Positions 1-9,254 of a DNA stretch of 64,000 nucleotides are shown here, one piece after another (position 1 is the first letter of the stretch; every line of letters starts with the position of its first letter). The notes beneath the pieces were generated by a model, which was not told the DNA's origin, searched no databases, and saw only the letters and a list, made by a program, of their open reading frames with translations. Origin of the DNA: Actinoplanes campanulatus (GTDB lineage: Bacteria > Actinomycetota > Actinomycetes > Mycobacteriales > Micromonosporaceae); assembly GCF_014647795.1 (NCBI RefSeq), contig NZ_BMPW01000036.1:1-64000 (forward strand), written 5' to 3'. A program made the translations under genes and the position numbers.

Positions 1-1
1 G

Positions 2-175
2 GACCCCCGCAACACCTCCCGGCAATGCGCCGAGTGCGGGCACATCGACAAAAGGAACCGGCCTACCCGGGACGATTTCCTCTGCTTGAGGTGCGGGCAC
101 GCTGGCCCGGCCGACCACAACGCTGCGCGCAACATCGCGCGCAGGGCTGCCGTCATGCAGCCGAACGCGGCGTGA
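2..175 (+). CDS. tnpB: TnpB-type RNA-guided nuclease (IS200/IS605-IS607 OrfB), C-terminal end only
   Basis: Only the last 57 codons lie in the window; the 5' part is off the left edge. They carry the C-terminal zinc ribbon, with one CxxC pair (QCAECGH) and a second (CLRCGH), followed by ADHNAARNI. That Asp-containing motif is the third RuvC acidic residue of TnpB proteins. The family consists of RNA-guided endonucleases carried by IS200/IS605 and IS607 elements, which help retain the transposon. The tail looks intact up to its TGA stop. Whether the whole gene is functional cannot be seen. A strong hairpin follows 32 bases downstream, where the guide-RNA scaffold of such elements normally ends. 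Confidence 0.88.
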   Translation, partial: DPRNTSRQCAECGHIDKRNRPTRDDFLCLRCGHAGPADHNAARNIARRAAVMQPNAA

Positions 176-207
176 CCCTAGCAGCCAGCTAGACCAACGA
201 ACGCAAG

Positions 208-227
208 CTCGGTCCTTCAGGGCCGAG
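208..227 (+). ncRNA. Putative 3' hairpin of a TnpB omega-RNA / right end of the IS element
   Basis: CTCGGTCCT and AGGGCCGAG form a nine-pair stem with one G-T pair, just after the tnpB stop. In TnpB elements the guide RNA overlaps the 3' end of tnpB and runs into the transposon right end, with the guide read from flanking DNA. The position fits that layout, so the guide would begin shortly after base 227. The exact element end is not determined here. Confidence 0.5.
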
Positions 228-354
228 TTCATGACCTCCCTTCATCACGAGTGGCCGCAGCTCTGTTCGTGATGGGGGCGGGCTTCGCGCCCGCGCGGTG
301 ATCAAGCGATGGCCGGGTGCCCGTTCTGTGTGCGGCCCATGGCCGACCCGGCAG

Positions 355-963
355 TCATGGGCGTGAGCGTAACCGACCCTGCTGGCCGCCGTGAAGGAGG
401 CCGCGTCGCCGGCGCGATCCGGCCGTGATCGCTTCAGCTGGCAGGCCGATGCCGCGGCGGCTGTCGACCGCGAGCCGGTGCCATGAACCTTGCCGAAGCT
501 CTACGTTGTCGACCGATTCCTGGGCCTGAGCTCGATCGTCGATCAGCTCGCGGACGGCGGGTTTCGCCTTCGGCTCGTCGTGGCAGGCGGAGGCGACGCT
601 GACCAGGCCCTGCGAGCGCAGCGCGCGATCGATACGGTACGCGGTGACTTGCCTCGCGGTCGCCGCCCGCGGTGGTCGGGCCCAGCCGAAGTGCGCTCGG
701 TCAGCTCGAACGTCTTGATGATGCCGGTTCGCTCGCTGACCGTGACCAGGCCCCACGTGCAGGCGATGTCGAGGGCCCGCTTCGACGGCTTGCGGCTCGC
801 CCAGGCCCAGTCCTTCTCGACGAGCACGTCGTCCTTGATCTCGCTGATCTTCAGCGGGCCGTTGTCGCGGATCACCGGCGTCCTCAACGCCGCCCAGCGG
901 ACCCGCGGCAGCCCGGCCGGGGCGATCTTCTACAGCGACCACAGTGCCCAGCTCCTGATTCAC
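355..963 (-). pseudogene. Decayed winged-helix DNA-binding gene, YcaQ-like (interstrand-crosslink glycosylase family)
   Basis: Two reading frames together give recognisable pieces of the YcaQ/winged-helix family. Upstream is a piece with APAGLPRVRWAALRTPVIRD and KDWAWASRKPSKRALDIAC, and downstream a piece with HFGWARP and TARQVTAYRIDRALRSQG. The pieces change frame near base 690, and an in-frame TAG lies near base 930, just before the first piece. The family is about 400 residues, so the start and C-terminus are also missing. YcaQ proteins unhook DNA crosslinks, but this copy cannot make a whole protein. The family assignment rests on recalled motif order. Confidence 0.6.
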
Positions 964-1080
964 TCAGAGGATGAGTAATTCCGCGTGGTGCTACGTGAAA
1001 CGTCTCGTCATCGGCGGCGACGTGCCATAAATGCTCTGGGGCGGCATGGGCCGTGTCCGAACCGTTGTCGGAGGACTCCC

Positions 1081-3207
1081 ATGCGACGCCGCGTCTTTCT
1101 GCAGTCCGCCGCCCTCGCGGCCGCCCTCGGCTCGCTCAGGTTCCCCGGCTTCGCGCTCGCAACCGGGAGCGGCCAGGAGGATAAGCTGATCGAGGTGTGG
1201 ACTGGAGAGCATGGCGGCTACCCGCCCTTCGATCAGGTGAACCCGACCTCGATCAAAGCGGCGCTAGAGAAGGGCATGGAGCTCAATAGAGCCGAGATCG
1301 CGAAGATAGCCGGCGCCGCCGAAGGGCCGACCTTCGCCAACACCGTCGCCGCGCTCGAAGACAGCGGCCGTGCCCTCGACCGCGCTCAACGTCTTTTCAG
1401 CGTATTCACCTCGGCGATGAACGACCAGGCGATGCAGGATCTGCAGACCGAGATGTCGCCCGTCCTGTCGGCCTTCGGCGACGACATCATTCAGAACGCC
1501 CAGCTTTTCGCCCGGATCAAGGCGGTCCATGACGGCCTGGCCACCGCTGGCCTGTCGCCGGAGCAGAAACGTCTCGTCGAGAGCTACTACCAGAATTTCA
1601 CCCGGCAGGGCGCGGCACTCGACGACGCCGACCAGGCCGCGCTGAAGGACCTCAATCAGAAGCTTGCCTCGCTCTACACCAGGTTCAGCCAGAACGAGCT
1701 GGCCGACGAGGAGAGCTACCGGCTCACCATCGAGACCGAGGCGGATCTCGAGGGCCTTCCCGATTCGCTGCGTGAGGCTGCCGCAGCGGCCGCCGAGGCG
1801 CACGGGGTCAAGGGCAAATGGGTCTTCACCAACACGCGTTCCTCGATGGAGCCGTTCCTGACCTACTCCGCCCGGCGCGACCTGCGGGAGAAGGGCTGGC
1901 GCATGTGGATCATGCGCGGTGACAACGGCACGGCTACCGACAACAAGGCCGTGATCAGCGAGATCCTTCAGCTCCGGGCCCGGCGGGCCGGTCTGCTCGG
2001 CTTCACGACACACGCCCACTGGGCCGTCGAGGACAACATGGCGAAGACGCCGCAGGCCGCCATGGACCTGATGATGAAGCTGTGGGGCCCGGCCCTGCGG
2101 CGCGCCCAGGAGGAGATCGCCGACATGCAGGCGATCGCCGACGAGGAGGGCGCCGGCATCACGATCGACGCCTGGGACCACCGGTTCTATTCGGAGAAGG
2201 TACGTAAGGCGAAGTACGACCTCGACCAGAACGAGGTGAAGCACTATCTCCAGCTCGACAAGATCCGTGACGGTATGTTCTGGGTCGCCGAACGGCTCTA
2301 CGGCCTGCGATTCGCCAGACTCGACGGTCTGCCCGTCTACCACGGGGACATGTCGGTCTACGAGGTGACGCGCGGCGGCGAGCGCGTCGGCCTGTGGTAT
2401 TTCGACCCCTACACCCGTGCCGGCAAGAGCTCCGGTGCGTGGATGAACGAGTACCGCACCCAGGAGCGTTTCAAGGCCGACATCACCCCGATCGTCTCCA
2501 ACAACTCGAACTTCGTGAAGTCAGGTTCCGGCCCAGTCCTCATCTCCTGGGACGACGCCGTCACCATGTTCCATGAGTTCGGCCACGCCCTGCACGGCCT
2601 CAGCTCGAACGTCACCTATCCGCGCCTGGCCGGCACCTCGGTCAAGCGCGACTTCGTCGAGTTTCCCAGCCAGATCAACGAGCACTGGCTCCCGACTCGG
2701 GAGGTGCTCGAGCGGTTCGCCCTGCACGTCGACACCGGCGAGCCGATGCCCGCCGAGCTGCTCGCCAAGATCCAGAAGTCGCTGAAGTTCAACCAGGGCT
2801 TCAGCACTGTCGAATTCCTGGCCTCGGCGATCTACGACATGAAGATCCACCTGGCCGCGACGCCGGACGGCACGATCGACCCCGTAGCCTTCGAGAAGAC
2901 CTGCATGGCCGAGATCGGTCTGCCGAAGGAAATCGTCATGCGCCACCGCCCGACCCATTTCGGGCACATCTTCTCGGGCGACGGATACTCGGCCGGCTAC
3001 TACGTCTATCTCTGGGCCGATGCGCTGACCGCCGACGTGTGGGAGCTGTTCGAACAGAAGGGCGTCTGGGACCCTGCCACCGCCAAGGCGTTCCTCGACG
3101 AGATCCTCGCGGTCGGCAACGCAGTGGCACCGGACGAGGCATTCCGAAATTTCCGGGGCCGCGACGTGGACACCGAGGCCCTGATGCGGTTGCGCGGCTT
3201 CGCCTGA
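1081..3207 (+). CDS. dcp: Tat-exported M3-family peptidyl-dipeptidase (Dcp-like)
   Basis: This 708-residue zinc metallopeptidase carries the M3 motif HEFGH at about residues 498-502, within TMFHEFGHALHG. The family removes dipeptides from peptide C-termini. The N-terminus RRRVFLQSAALAAALG followed by an FALA cleavage region is a twin-arginine signal, so export to the cell-wall side is predicted. The ATG at 1081 is chosen because GGAGG stands eight bases upstream and the signal peptide starts there. The frame is open further upstream to 985 but that part reads as non-coding. Length matches bacterial Dcp. A strong terminator follows. It stands alone between decayed genes. Confidence 0.93.
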   Translation: MRRRVFLQSAALAAALGSLRFPGFALATGSGQEDKLIEVWTGEHGGYPPFDQVNPTSIKAALEKGMELNRAEIAKIAGAAEGPTFANTVAALEDSGRALDRAQRLFSVFTSAMNDQAMQDLQTEMSPVLSAFGDDIIQNAQLFARIKAVHDGLATAGLSPEQKRLVESYYQNFTRQGAALDDADQAALKDLNQKLASLYTRFSQNELADEESYRLTIETEADLEGLPDSLREAAAAAAEAHGVKGKWVFTNTRSSMEPFLTYSARRDLREKGWRMWIMRGDNGTATDNKAVISEILQLRARRAGLLGFTTHAHWAVEDNMAKTPQAAMDLMMKLWGPALRRAQEEIADMQAIADEEGAGITIDAWDHRFYSEKVRKAKYDLDQNEVKHYLQLDKIRDGMFWVAERLYGLRFARLDGLPVYHGDMSVYEVTRGGERVGLWYFDPYTRAGKSSGAWMNEYRTQERFKADITPIVSNNSNFVKSGSGPVLISWDDAVTMFHEFGHALHGLSSNVTYPRLAGTSVKRDFVEFPSQINEHWLPTREVLERFALHVDTGEPMPAELLAKIQKSLKFNQGFSTVEFLASAIYDMKIHLAATPDGTIDPVAFEKTCMAEIGLPKEIVMRHRPTHFGHIFSGDGYSAGYYVYLWADALTADVWELFEQKGVWDPATAKAFLDEILAVGNAVAPDEAFRNFRGRDVDTEALMRLRGFA

Positions 3208-3221
3208 CCCGGGTTCGATCC

Positions 3222-3268
3222 GGCATGCGAACCACCGGACCGCCAGGCCGGTCCGGTGTTCGCATGCC
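3222..3268 (+). terminator. Rho-independent-type terminator of the M3 peptidase gene
   Basis: GGCATGCGAAC...CACCGGACCG pairs with CGGTCCGGTG...TTCGCATGCC, giving about 20 base pairs with a single bulged C and a loop of about five bases. It begins 14 bases after the stop. There is no T-run, which is usual for actinobacteria. The symmetry would also let it act on transcription from the right. Confidence 0.8.
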
Positions 3269-3789
3269 ATCGTCTGCTGATCACAGCGTCTTCGACGACG
3301 ACCAGTTCAGCGAAGGCATGGAGCGCGCCACCCGAGGCACGGAGGCCGCGATCAAGCTTGTGCAGACGGTGATGAACCTGTTTACGTACCGAAGCTCGCC
3401 CCGGCGCTCCAGCGCCCGGCGGGCGGGCTTGCTCAGCTCCCGGCCGTCCGGCCGGCGGCCACCTCGGCCAGGAACCGTTCGATCTCCCAGGGATCGATGC
3501 TGCCAGCGAGCAGCGCGGCGGCGCGCTCCCCGGCCGTACGGTCGACGGCCACAGCCTGCGGAAACACCGCCGCAACCGGCTACTGTCCGTCGTATCCGAC
3601 TCTCTGAAGCAGCAGCCCCGATTTCCCGGAAGTCCCGGCTTGATGGGTCATTCCGGCAGGGTAACGATGTCGCTGTAGGAGTGGTTGATCTGCTGGACGG
3701 CGGAGGTCTGATTGACAAGTGGGCCCATCCGCGCCGGTCAGCGTGTGCCGCTCAGGTCAGGTCACTCCGCCGGTTCCCGGATCCTCACC
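3269..3789. other. Stretch without a recognisable intact gene
   Basis: No intact gene is supported. On the minus strand around 3430-3600 one frame reads VDRTAGERAAALLAGSIDPW and then IERFLAEVAAGRTAG to a stop, with an in-frame stop not far upstream. That is coherent enough to be the C-terminal remnant of a lost gene, but the family is not recognised. Confidence 0.4.
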
Positions 3790-4440
3790 TCAGTCCCGCA
3801 GCCAGTTCCCGTGACCGTCGTACACGTAATGACGCTTCTCCGTACCGCCACCGGGTTTCCGGACCGTGGTCACGATCGCCCCGTCCTCGACGGCGTACGA
3901 GAGGAATGTCATCCGTTTGCCCGTCCCGGTGGCGGATCGGCCTTGATGAAACCGACCGCGTTGCGGGACTTCTGGTCGTAAGCCAGTTTGACTGGAATCA
4001 GTGCCTGGTCCATGCCGTCACTGCCACATTCGACCAGCACCACCGCATCCTCGGTGACCGGGCTGTCGGCCGGCTCGTCGGCGAGGTACTCCGCGTACGC
4101 GGGCTGGGCGCTGCCGGGCAGCATCGTGCAGTTGTTTGCCCCCGATGATGCGGTGCCGCCGCGGAATCGGGTGTCCCCGAAGTCCATGAAGGTCAAGTTG
4201 TGCAGAGTCATGTTGGCCCAGTCGGTGTTGCGAATGATGCTTTGTGGGTGATGGTGCTCGCCGAGACGGCCGGCGAGGCGACGGGTGAAGTGGTGAGGGG
4301 AGCTGGCCTGGACGCGGTGACGGCCGGTATCGCCGCGCCCGCTGGTTCCGCCGCGCCCGCGACATGCTCCGGCCCATCGGCGCAGCCGGCCATGACAGCG
4401 GCACTCAACACCGTGACCAGTAGGGGGAATGCACGCATCA
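3790..4440 (-). pseudogene. Lipoprotein gene broken by two frame changes
   Basis: The start at 4440 gives a lipoprotein signal, MRAFPLLVTVLSAAVMAGC, with the lipobox cysteine at residue 19 and a Thr/Pro/Ala-rich linker. That frame stops near 4208. The adjacent frame continues coherently with NTDWANMTLHNLTFMDFGD and VVLVECGSDGMDQALIPVKL. A second change near 3935 leads into KRMTFLSYAVEDGAIVTTVR, ending VYDGHGNWLRD at 3790. Joined, the pieces make one protein of about 210 residues. The frame changes could be real decay or sequencing errors. The family is not identified. Confidence 0.55.
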
Positions 4441-4821
4441 GAGGTCCTCCATCACAAAACGATTGGGTTCGCACTCGGTGTGATGCGGATTCCCCCACTC
4501 CGGTTCGCGACAGTCGAAAAATCTCTTCTGGTACGCCCGCCGAACGGCCTGTCGTGCCGGTGTCCAACCTCTCTGCACCGTCGGCCGGGGCCGAATCGGA
4601 CGCATGCCCACCGATGTGGGCCATACGGTGACCGAACCCCGGTCCGGCAGGCTGCCCCAACCACGACTGGCGTCCTCGACCCGGTGGCCCGGGTGTGTGA
4701 AGAGACAATTGACAGTTGTCCCGCCGTCCCCGGTCCTGCACCTGGTGCCGTATTAGGCCCTGTTCAAGAGGGTCTTGGACCTTCGCCTCGTGTCAGTCGT
4801 CTTCCGACCGTGGCCGGAAGG
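4441..4821. other. Intergenic stretch, no gene seen
   Basis: This stretch separates the broken lipoprotein gene from the CBM2 protein gene. Both are read on the minus strand, so it holds the lipoprotein promoter region and the 3' end of the CBM2 transcript, including the hairpin at 4801-4820. No supported coding sequence is present. Confidence 0.5.
4801..4820 (-). terminator. Putative terminator of the CBM2/FnIII protein gene
   Basis: CTTCCGACC and GGCCGGAAG form an eight-pair stem with one mismatch and a two-base loop, directly after the TAG/TGA end of the minus-strand gene at 4822. There is no T-run. Confidence 0.5.
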
Positions 4822-5892
4822 TCAGGCGAGAGTGCAGGGGTTGCCGTTGAGGCTGGCCGACACCGGCAGGGCGTTGCTTGCCGACCAGCGGCCCGTCAGG
4901 CCCGCCGTGACGCTGCCGCCGGGCGGGATGGTGCGGTTCCAGTGTGCCGCGGTCAGTGTGACGTTCGGGCCGTCCTGGCGGACGGTGGCGTGCCATGCCG
5001 AGGTGATCTGCTGGTCGCCGCCGACGCTGACGGCCAGGCTCCAGTCGTCCACTGCGGTGGTCCCGGTGTTGGTGACGGTCACCTCGGCGACAAAGCCGCC
5101 GGTCCATTCCGTGGTGGTTCGGTAGGCGACCCGGCAGATGCGCGGCGGCGGTGGGGTAGTGGTGACCGGCGCGGCGACCAGGTTGGACGCGATCGACAGG
5201 TTACCGGCCGCGTCCTTAGCCCGCACGTAGAACGACGGCCGCGGGCCGGGGCCGGGCCGGGACTGTGCGATGAAGGTCGTCCCGGTGGCGGTGCCGACCA
5301 GCACCGACGTGAACCAGCCGTCGAACCAGTACACCTGGTAGCCGGTGACTGCGGTGTCGTCGGTGGAGGGCGACCAGCTCAGCTCGGCGCCCGCCTCGGT
5401 CACCGCGCCGACGGCCAGGCCGGACGGGGCGGACGGCGGCGTGGTGTCGCCGGTGCTGACGGCGGGCGTGACCACGGTGACCGGCGCGGTGGACGTCGAG
5501 GTCTGGCCGTCGGCGGACCGCGCGAACACCGAGAACGTGTACTGCCGGGTGGGCGAGATGCTGGAGGTGACAGTGACAGTGGTGACGTTGTCGACCGGCT
5601 GGGCCCAGTAGATGTCGTTGAACGCCTGGTAGTAGTTCACCGAGTAGCCGACGACGTTGCTGAGGCCGCCGGTGGAAGCGGTCCAGGAAAGCGTGACGGA
5701 GGTCGGTGTGACGGCGGTGACCCGCAGGTCGGTGGGCGGCGCGGGCCGCGGCGGCGGAGGAGTCGTCGGTGCGGCCGTGGGGGTCGGAACCGGCGTGGGT
5801 GTGGGCGCCGCGACGGCCGGGCCGGTCAGCGCCAGGAGGGTGGTGGCGGCCGCGAGGAACGTCGCAGCCCACAGAAGACGGTGTCTGGGCAT
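4822..5892 (-). CDS. Secreted protein with two fibronectin type III domains and a CBM2-type binding domain
   Basis: This 356-residue protein has a Sec signal (LLWAATFLAAATTLLAL, cleavage after AVAA) and a Thr/Pro linker to about residue 50. Two FnIII domains follow, at about 52-145 (APPTDLRVTAVTPTSVTLSW) and about 150-245 (APSGLAVGAVTEAGAELSWS). A C-terminal domain at about 250-356 begins CRVAYRTTTEWTGGFVAEVT and has spaced tryptophans and two terminal cysteines. That last domain matches CBM2 cellulose/chitin-binding modules. There is no catalytic domain, so it probably binds polysaccharide outside the cell, or it is an enzyme that has lost its catalytic part. It has its own terminator-like hairpin. 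Confidence 0.85.
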   Translation of the reverse strand: MPRHRLLWAATFLAAATTLLALTGPAVAAPTPTPVPTPTAAPTTPPPPRPAPPTDLRVTAVTPTSVTLSWTASTGGLSNVVGYSVNYYQAFNDIYWAQPVDNVTTVTVTSSISPTRQYTFSVFARSADGQTSTSTAPVTVVTPAVSTGDTTPPSAPSGLAVGAVTEAGAELSWSPSTDDTAVTGYQVYWFDGWFTSVLVGTATGTTFIAQSRPGPGPRPSFYVRAKDAAGNLSIASNLVAAPVTTTPPPPRICRVAYRTTTEWTGGFVAEVTVTNTGTTAVDDWSLAVSVGGDQQITSAWHATVRQDGPNVTLTAAHWNRTIPPGGSVTAGLTGRWSASNALPVSASLNGNPCTLA

Positions 5893-6105
5893 GCTCCGAC
5901 GCTGCGCGGCAGATCGATGCCTGTCAACGGGTTGTCCACCTGTCGGCGGGCCAGACGACCACCTGAATCGTGCCGGTCGCGCCGCGCACCGCTCATCGCG
6001 ATCGTCTGCGGCCGCGGCGGCCTCGGCCGCTGGGCCGGGTGGTGACCAGAGTCGATCGCGTGATGCCGCAAGGATGGGGTCAGCTACGGGGAGATCGTTG
6101 CGGGA

Positions 6106-7040
6106 TCACCGTGGATATCCGGGTCGTCGGCAGATTCCAGCAGCATGGCCAGGCGCTGGATCCGGCGGCACGTTCGGCTTCATCGGGCGGCGGCCGGCGA
6201 ATTCTCGCCGGCCGCCGCAGAATAGGAATTGGTCGTACAGGGTGCGAACCGGCTGCGACCTGTCGCCGGCGTACCAGAGCAGGGCGGCATTCAGCAGGAC
6301 CACGTACACCGGCAGGTTCACGACGGCCAGGGCCAGGCCGGTGAGGACCGCCGCGGCCCGGCGGCGGCTCCGTGACCCCCTGATCCGGTATGCGAGACCG
6401 GCCACGAGCAGCCATCCGGCCAGCGCACCCCCGGCCGCGGTCAGCGGAAGGTATTCCCTGGTGCGCCGCGCAAAGACGGCGGCTTCGAGGACGTTGTTGT
6501 AAGTGGTCACGCCGGGCGGAGGGTTGTCGAGTGTCGGGGGACCGATGGCGTCGGCCACCTGCCCGTACAGGATCAGGCCGTCCCGCTCGGCGGTCAGCCT
6601 AGCGGCCCGTCGCAGGTGCTCGTACCGGGTGTGCGGGCCCCGCGCCGCGAGCACTTCCGGCGGCTCCGGGTTCAGCGGCCGGACCGTGAACCCGGTGATG
6701 GTTCAGCCGGCGGCGACCAGGCGGTCACGGGTCTGCTCGACGGTCCACATCGGCGTTGATCCGGGCTGCGTCTGCTCCAGGAGCCCGGTCAGGTGGACGC
6801 GATCCGCATGCCCGGGCTCCCTCCACCGGGTCGGCCGGATCGTCTCGCGCGGGTGGCCCACCCCGAACTCGTCGCCTCGCCCGCAGCCGGCCGGCGGCGG
6901 CCGGGCCCGGCCATCTCCAGGAGGGTGGTCACGATCTCCGTGCCGTGCTGGCGCCGACAACTTCCTGGGTACGCGAGGAGTAGGCGCCGGTAGTGCCGTT
7001 CGATTCGCTCGTCGGCGAGCGGCCAGTGCGCCCCGGTCAC
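6106..7040 (-). pseudogene. Broken membrane protein gene of a PadR-linked pair
   Basis: A GTG at 7040 overlaps the end of the PadR remnant as GTGA. It opens with THWPLADERIERHYRRLLLAYP-like sequence and EIVTTLLEMAGPGRRRP, the usual N-terminal segment of membrane proteins encoded next to PadR regulators in actinobacteria. The reading then changes frame more than once. The later part, near 6106-6654, has two hydrophobic helices (LPLTAAGGALAGWLLVAGLA and VLTGLALAVVNLPVYVVLLN). No single frame spans the gene. The end near 6106 is approximate. Confidence 0.5.
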
Positions 7041-7396
7041 GCGGCGCCCCCCGCGAGTTGCCGTACGCGGCAGGCCGGGGACAATACCTCGTCCGCGCAG
7101 CTGATCTTCGGCCGCTTCGGTCCGGCGCCGGAGCCGCTCGACCTCGCCTCGTAGGGCCGCCGCACCGCTTCGCTGAGCTGGTAGTAGCGGCGTAGCCGCC
7201 CTTCGACCGCCTCCTCCCGGCCCACCTGGATCAGGCCCTACTCCGCGAGCCTGTCCAGCGCGCCGTAGAGGGCGCCGGGCCGCAGCTTGACCTCGCCTCC
7301 GGAGAGGTCGTAGACGGCTTGCACGACGCCGTAGCCGTGCCTTGGTTGTGCCGCGAGCGCGGCGAGGATGAGAAAAGTAGGTTCCTGGAGATTCAA
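7037..7396 (-). pseudogene. PadR-family transcriptional regulator, broken by an in-frame stop and a frame change
   Basis: From a TTG at 7396 the reading is LNLQEPTFLILAALAAQPRH, then GYGVVQAVYDLSGGEVKLRP and GALYGALDRLAE. That is the PadR winged-helix N-terminus. A TAG then interrupts, followed in the same frame by GLIQVGREEAVEGRLRRYYQ. Near 7150 the family-like reading (GAAALRGEVERLRRRTEAAE) lies in another frame. PadR proteins usually repress an adjacent membrane or transport gene, here the broken gene at 6106-7040. The TTG overlaps the stop of the preceding gene. Confidence 0.7.
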
Positions 7397-8280
7397 CGAG
7401 ACAGGTCGATGCGGTCGAAGTCGGGCGCATCGTCGTTGTCGTTGCGCACCTCGATGGTGTTCGCCCCAGCCTTCAGCGGAATCCGCAGGGTCAGGACATC
7501 CACGGTGTACCAGTCGGGACTGGCGGGAAAGGTGAGGTTTTCCAGAAATGGGCGGCCGTTGACCAGTATGGTGGCCTGCCGCGGATCACCGGAGATGTAC
7601 CGTATCTGGGCGTTGTAGATGTCGGAATCGGGAACCTTCAGCCCCGTGAAGCGCAGGAAGTTGGCTTCATTGTTGCCGACGAAGCGCACGAGGTAGCCAC
7701 CGGAGGCGTCGTCACGTGGCATCGGCCGGGCCTTGCCTCCCAACACGTTGTGTTGAGACTCTGCCTCGTAGGACTCCTGAAACGGTTCGGGTCGCGCTGC
7801 CTCGGTGTCCCGGGTGGACGAGGGTCGCGACGCCGTCGGACGAGGGCCGCCGACGCGCGAAGCCGAAGCCGAGTTCCGGGGCGGAAGCTGCGACGGGGAC
7901 TGCCAGGAGCGGGATGGATGGGATACGGGTGGAGCAGTCACGGCAGGCGGCCCGGTCAGCGGGCCCTGGGCTACCGCAGCCGGTGACTCGGAGCGGGAAA
8001 TAACGGTGACCAGGAGACCCGCCACTCCGGCGGCGGCGAATACGGCGACAGCGCCGACTATCACACCTCTACGTTGTGCCAGGGCCAATGCCCGGCGCCG
8101 CGCGGCTCGCGTACCCATCCGACTGACGGCCCACTCAAAACGCGCCGCCCTTGGCGCGGGAACAGGATATGCCGAATCGGTCACAAGATCCGGTGCCGCG
8201 GGACTTGTGGAGCTGACCGGCGGCACCCATCCACCGACGCGCAGCGTGTTGGTGAACTGTTCCGGGTCATCCTCTGGCAT
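7393..8280 (-). CDS. Membrane-anchored protein with a C-terminal carbohydrate-binding (CBM35/CBM6-like) domain
   Basis: This 295-residue protein has a cytoplasmic N-terminus of about 70 residues, one membrane helix (VIVGAVAVFAAAGVAGLLVTV, about 72-92) and a Pro/Ser linker to about 165. A beta-rich outer domain runs to the end, opening FQESYEAESQHNVLGG and ending NTIEVRNDNDDAPDFDRIDL. The YEAES opening and the GxNTI...D.D.I ending are typical of CBM35/CBM6 folds, which bind sugars with bound calcium. No enzyme domain is seen. Its stop overlaps the start of the PadR remnant, so the pair was probably one transcript. The ATG at 8280 is clear. Confidence 0.75.
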   Translation of the reverse strand: MPEDDPEQFTNTLRVGGWVPPVSSTSPAAPDLVTDSAYPVPAPRAARFEWAVSRMGTRAARRRALALAQRRGVIVGAVAVFAAAGVAGLLVTVISRSESPAAVAQGPLTGPPAVTAPPVSHPSRSWQSPSQLPPRNSASASRVGGPRPTASRPSSTRDTEAARPEPFQESYEAESQHNVLGGKARPMPRDDASGGYLVRFVGNNEANFLRFTGLKVPDSDIYNAQIRYISGDPRQATILVNGRPFLENLTFPASPDWYTVDVLTLRIPLKAGANTIEVRNDNDDAPDFDRIDLSR

Positions 8281-8921
8281 GGGCCTGACCGTCCTCTATC
8301 GATGGTTTGCCGACATTAGCCCCAGCCCGCTCCGGAACGGCCCATCCCTTCGGACGATCTTGCTGTAGTCGATAGGATGATATCGACATGGCCATCCAGT
8401 TGAGCACACCCATCGCCCATCCGCCAAGGATCGAGCGCCACCGGCAACATGGTCACCTCGGGCCGTGCGCGCTGGTTGGGGCTGCGGACATAGTCGAATG
8501 CGACCCAGCTCCGCAGCAGATCACCGGGCTTCCGAAGCATCAACCACCACCCCCGCGTCCGGGCCGTGAACCTCGACGGTGAGGAGACCGTCGGGCACCA
8601 CGGCAACGGCGGCAGCCGAGCCACCTACCGGTGGGCAGGGCGGCCGGATGCCCTGCCACGCCCAGAACTGCTGAACGCGTCTTGACAGGATGTGGGCCAC
8701 GCGACGAGGTGGCTGGAGAACGGCCGATCCAATGATCACCATCGGTCACTCGATCGGTGCGTTGGCGTGACCATCACGGCGGTGAGCCCCTATCAGGAGC
8801 GGAGGCTGTTCTTGAGGGCAGATGGTGAAACGCCCACTCGATGACGTCGGTGAAGTCGAGCTCGTTCAGTGCCGGTCTCGCTGCTTCAAGGTCGAGTTGG
8901 GGCCGGTTCTACGCTCGCGGG
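8281..8921. other. Stretch without an intact gene; possible minus-strand remnant
   Basis: No intact gene is supported. On the minus strand two frames read coherently in succession. The first gives QFWAWQGIRPPCPPVGGSAA and LLTVEVHGPDAGVVVDASEA near 8520-8700. The second gives DLLRSWVAFDYVRSPNQRAR and VTMLPVALDPWRMGDGCAQL near 8400-8530. This could be one frame-shifted gene of unknown family. Confidence 0.35.
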
Positions 8922-9254
8922 ATGAGCGATGCGGAGCGCGGTGCCCGGGGCTGGTTGTCGCTGGTCCCGCAGCCGTCCGGCGCGGCTCGGAGTCCGGCAG
9001 AGAGGCCGCCGCGGCGCTGCCCGGTCTGCGGGAACCGGTTGCCGGGCGTAGCGCGAAGCACGATGGTGTTCTGCTCGCCGCGGTGCCGCTCGAGAGCGTG
9101 GCGAAGCAGGTCACTCACATCGGGTACCGGCCTTGAACGAGTCGTTCACGTGGCCGCCGTCGCCGATGGACCAGGCGAGGTGGCCGGCACGGCCGAACGC
9201 CACCTGTCCGCCGTTGTGGTTGCAGTACTCGGTGTGCTCATGGGTCGATCGTGA
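8922..9254 (+). CDS. Small zinc-ribbon protein, function unknown
   Basis: A 110-residue frame from ATG 8922 contains CPVCGNRLPG followed by STMVFCSPRCRSRAW, a CxxC...CxxxC zinc ribbon common in short actinobacterial proteins. The last 45 residues lack family features and run over the 3' end of the opposite gene at 9238, so the true C-terminus may be shorter or shifted. On the opposite strand at about 9120-9235 one frame reads YCNHNGGQVAFGRAGHLAWS, which may be a remnant of something else. Function is not assigned. Confidence 0.5.
   Translation: MSDAERGARGWLSLVPQPSGAARSPAERPPRRCPVCGNRLPGVARSTMVFCSPRCRSRAWRSRSLTSGTGLERVVHVAAVADGPGEVAGTAERHLSAVVVAVLGVLMGRS

Noticed and set aside
985-1080. Upstream extension of the M3 peptidase to 985
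   Set aside because: The Tat signal begins at 1081 with a good ribosome site. The extra residues are Arg-rich and would mask the signal.
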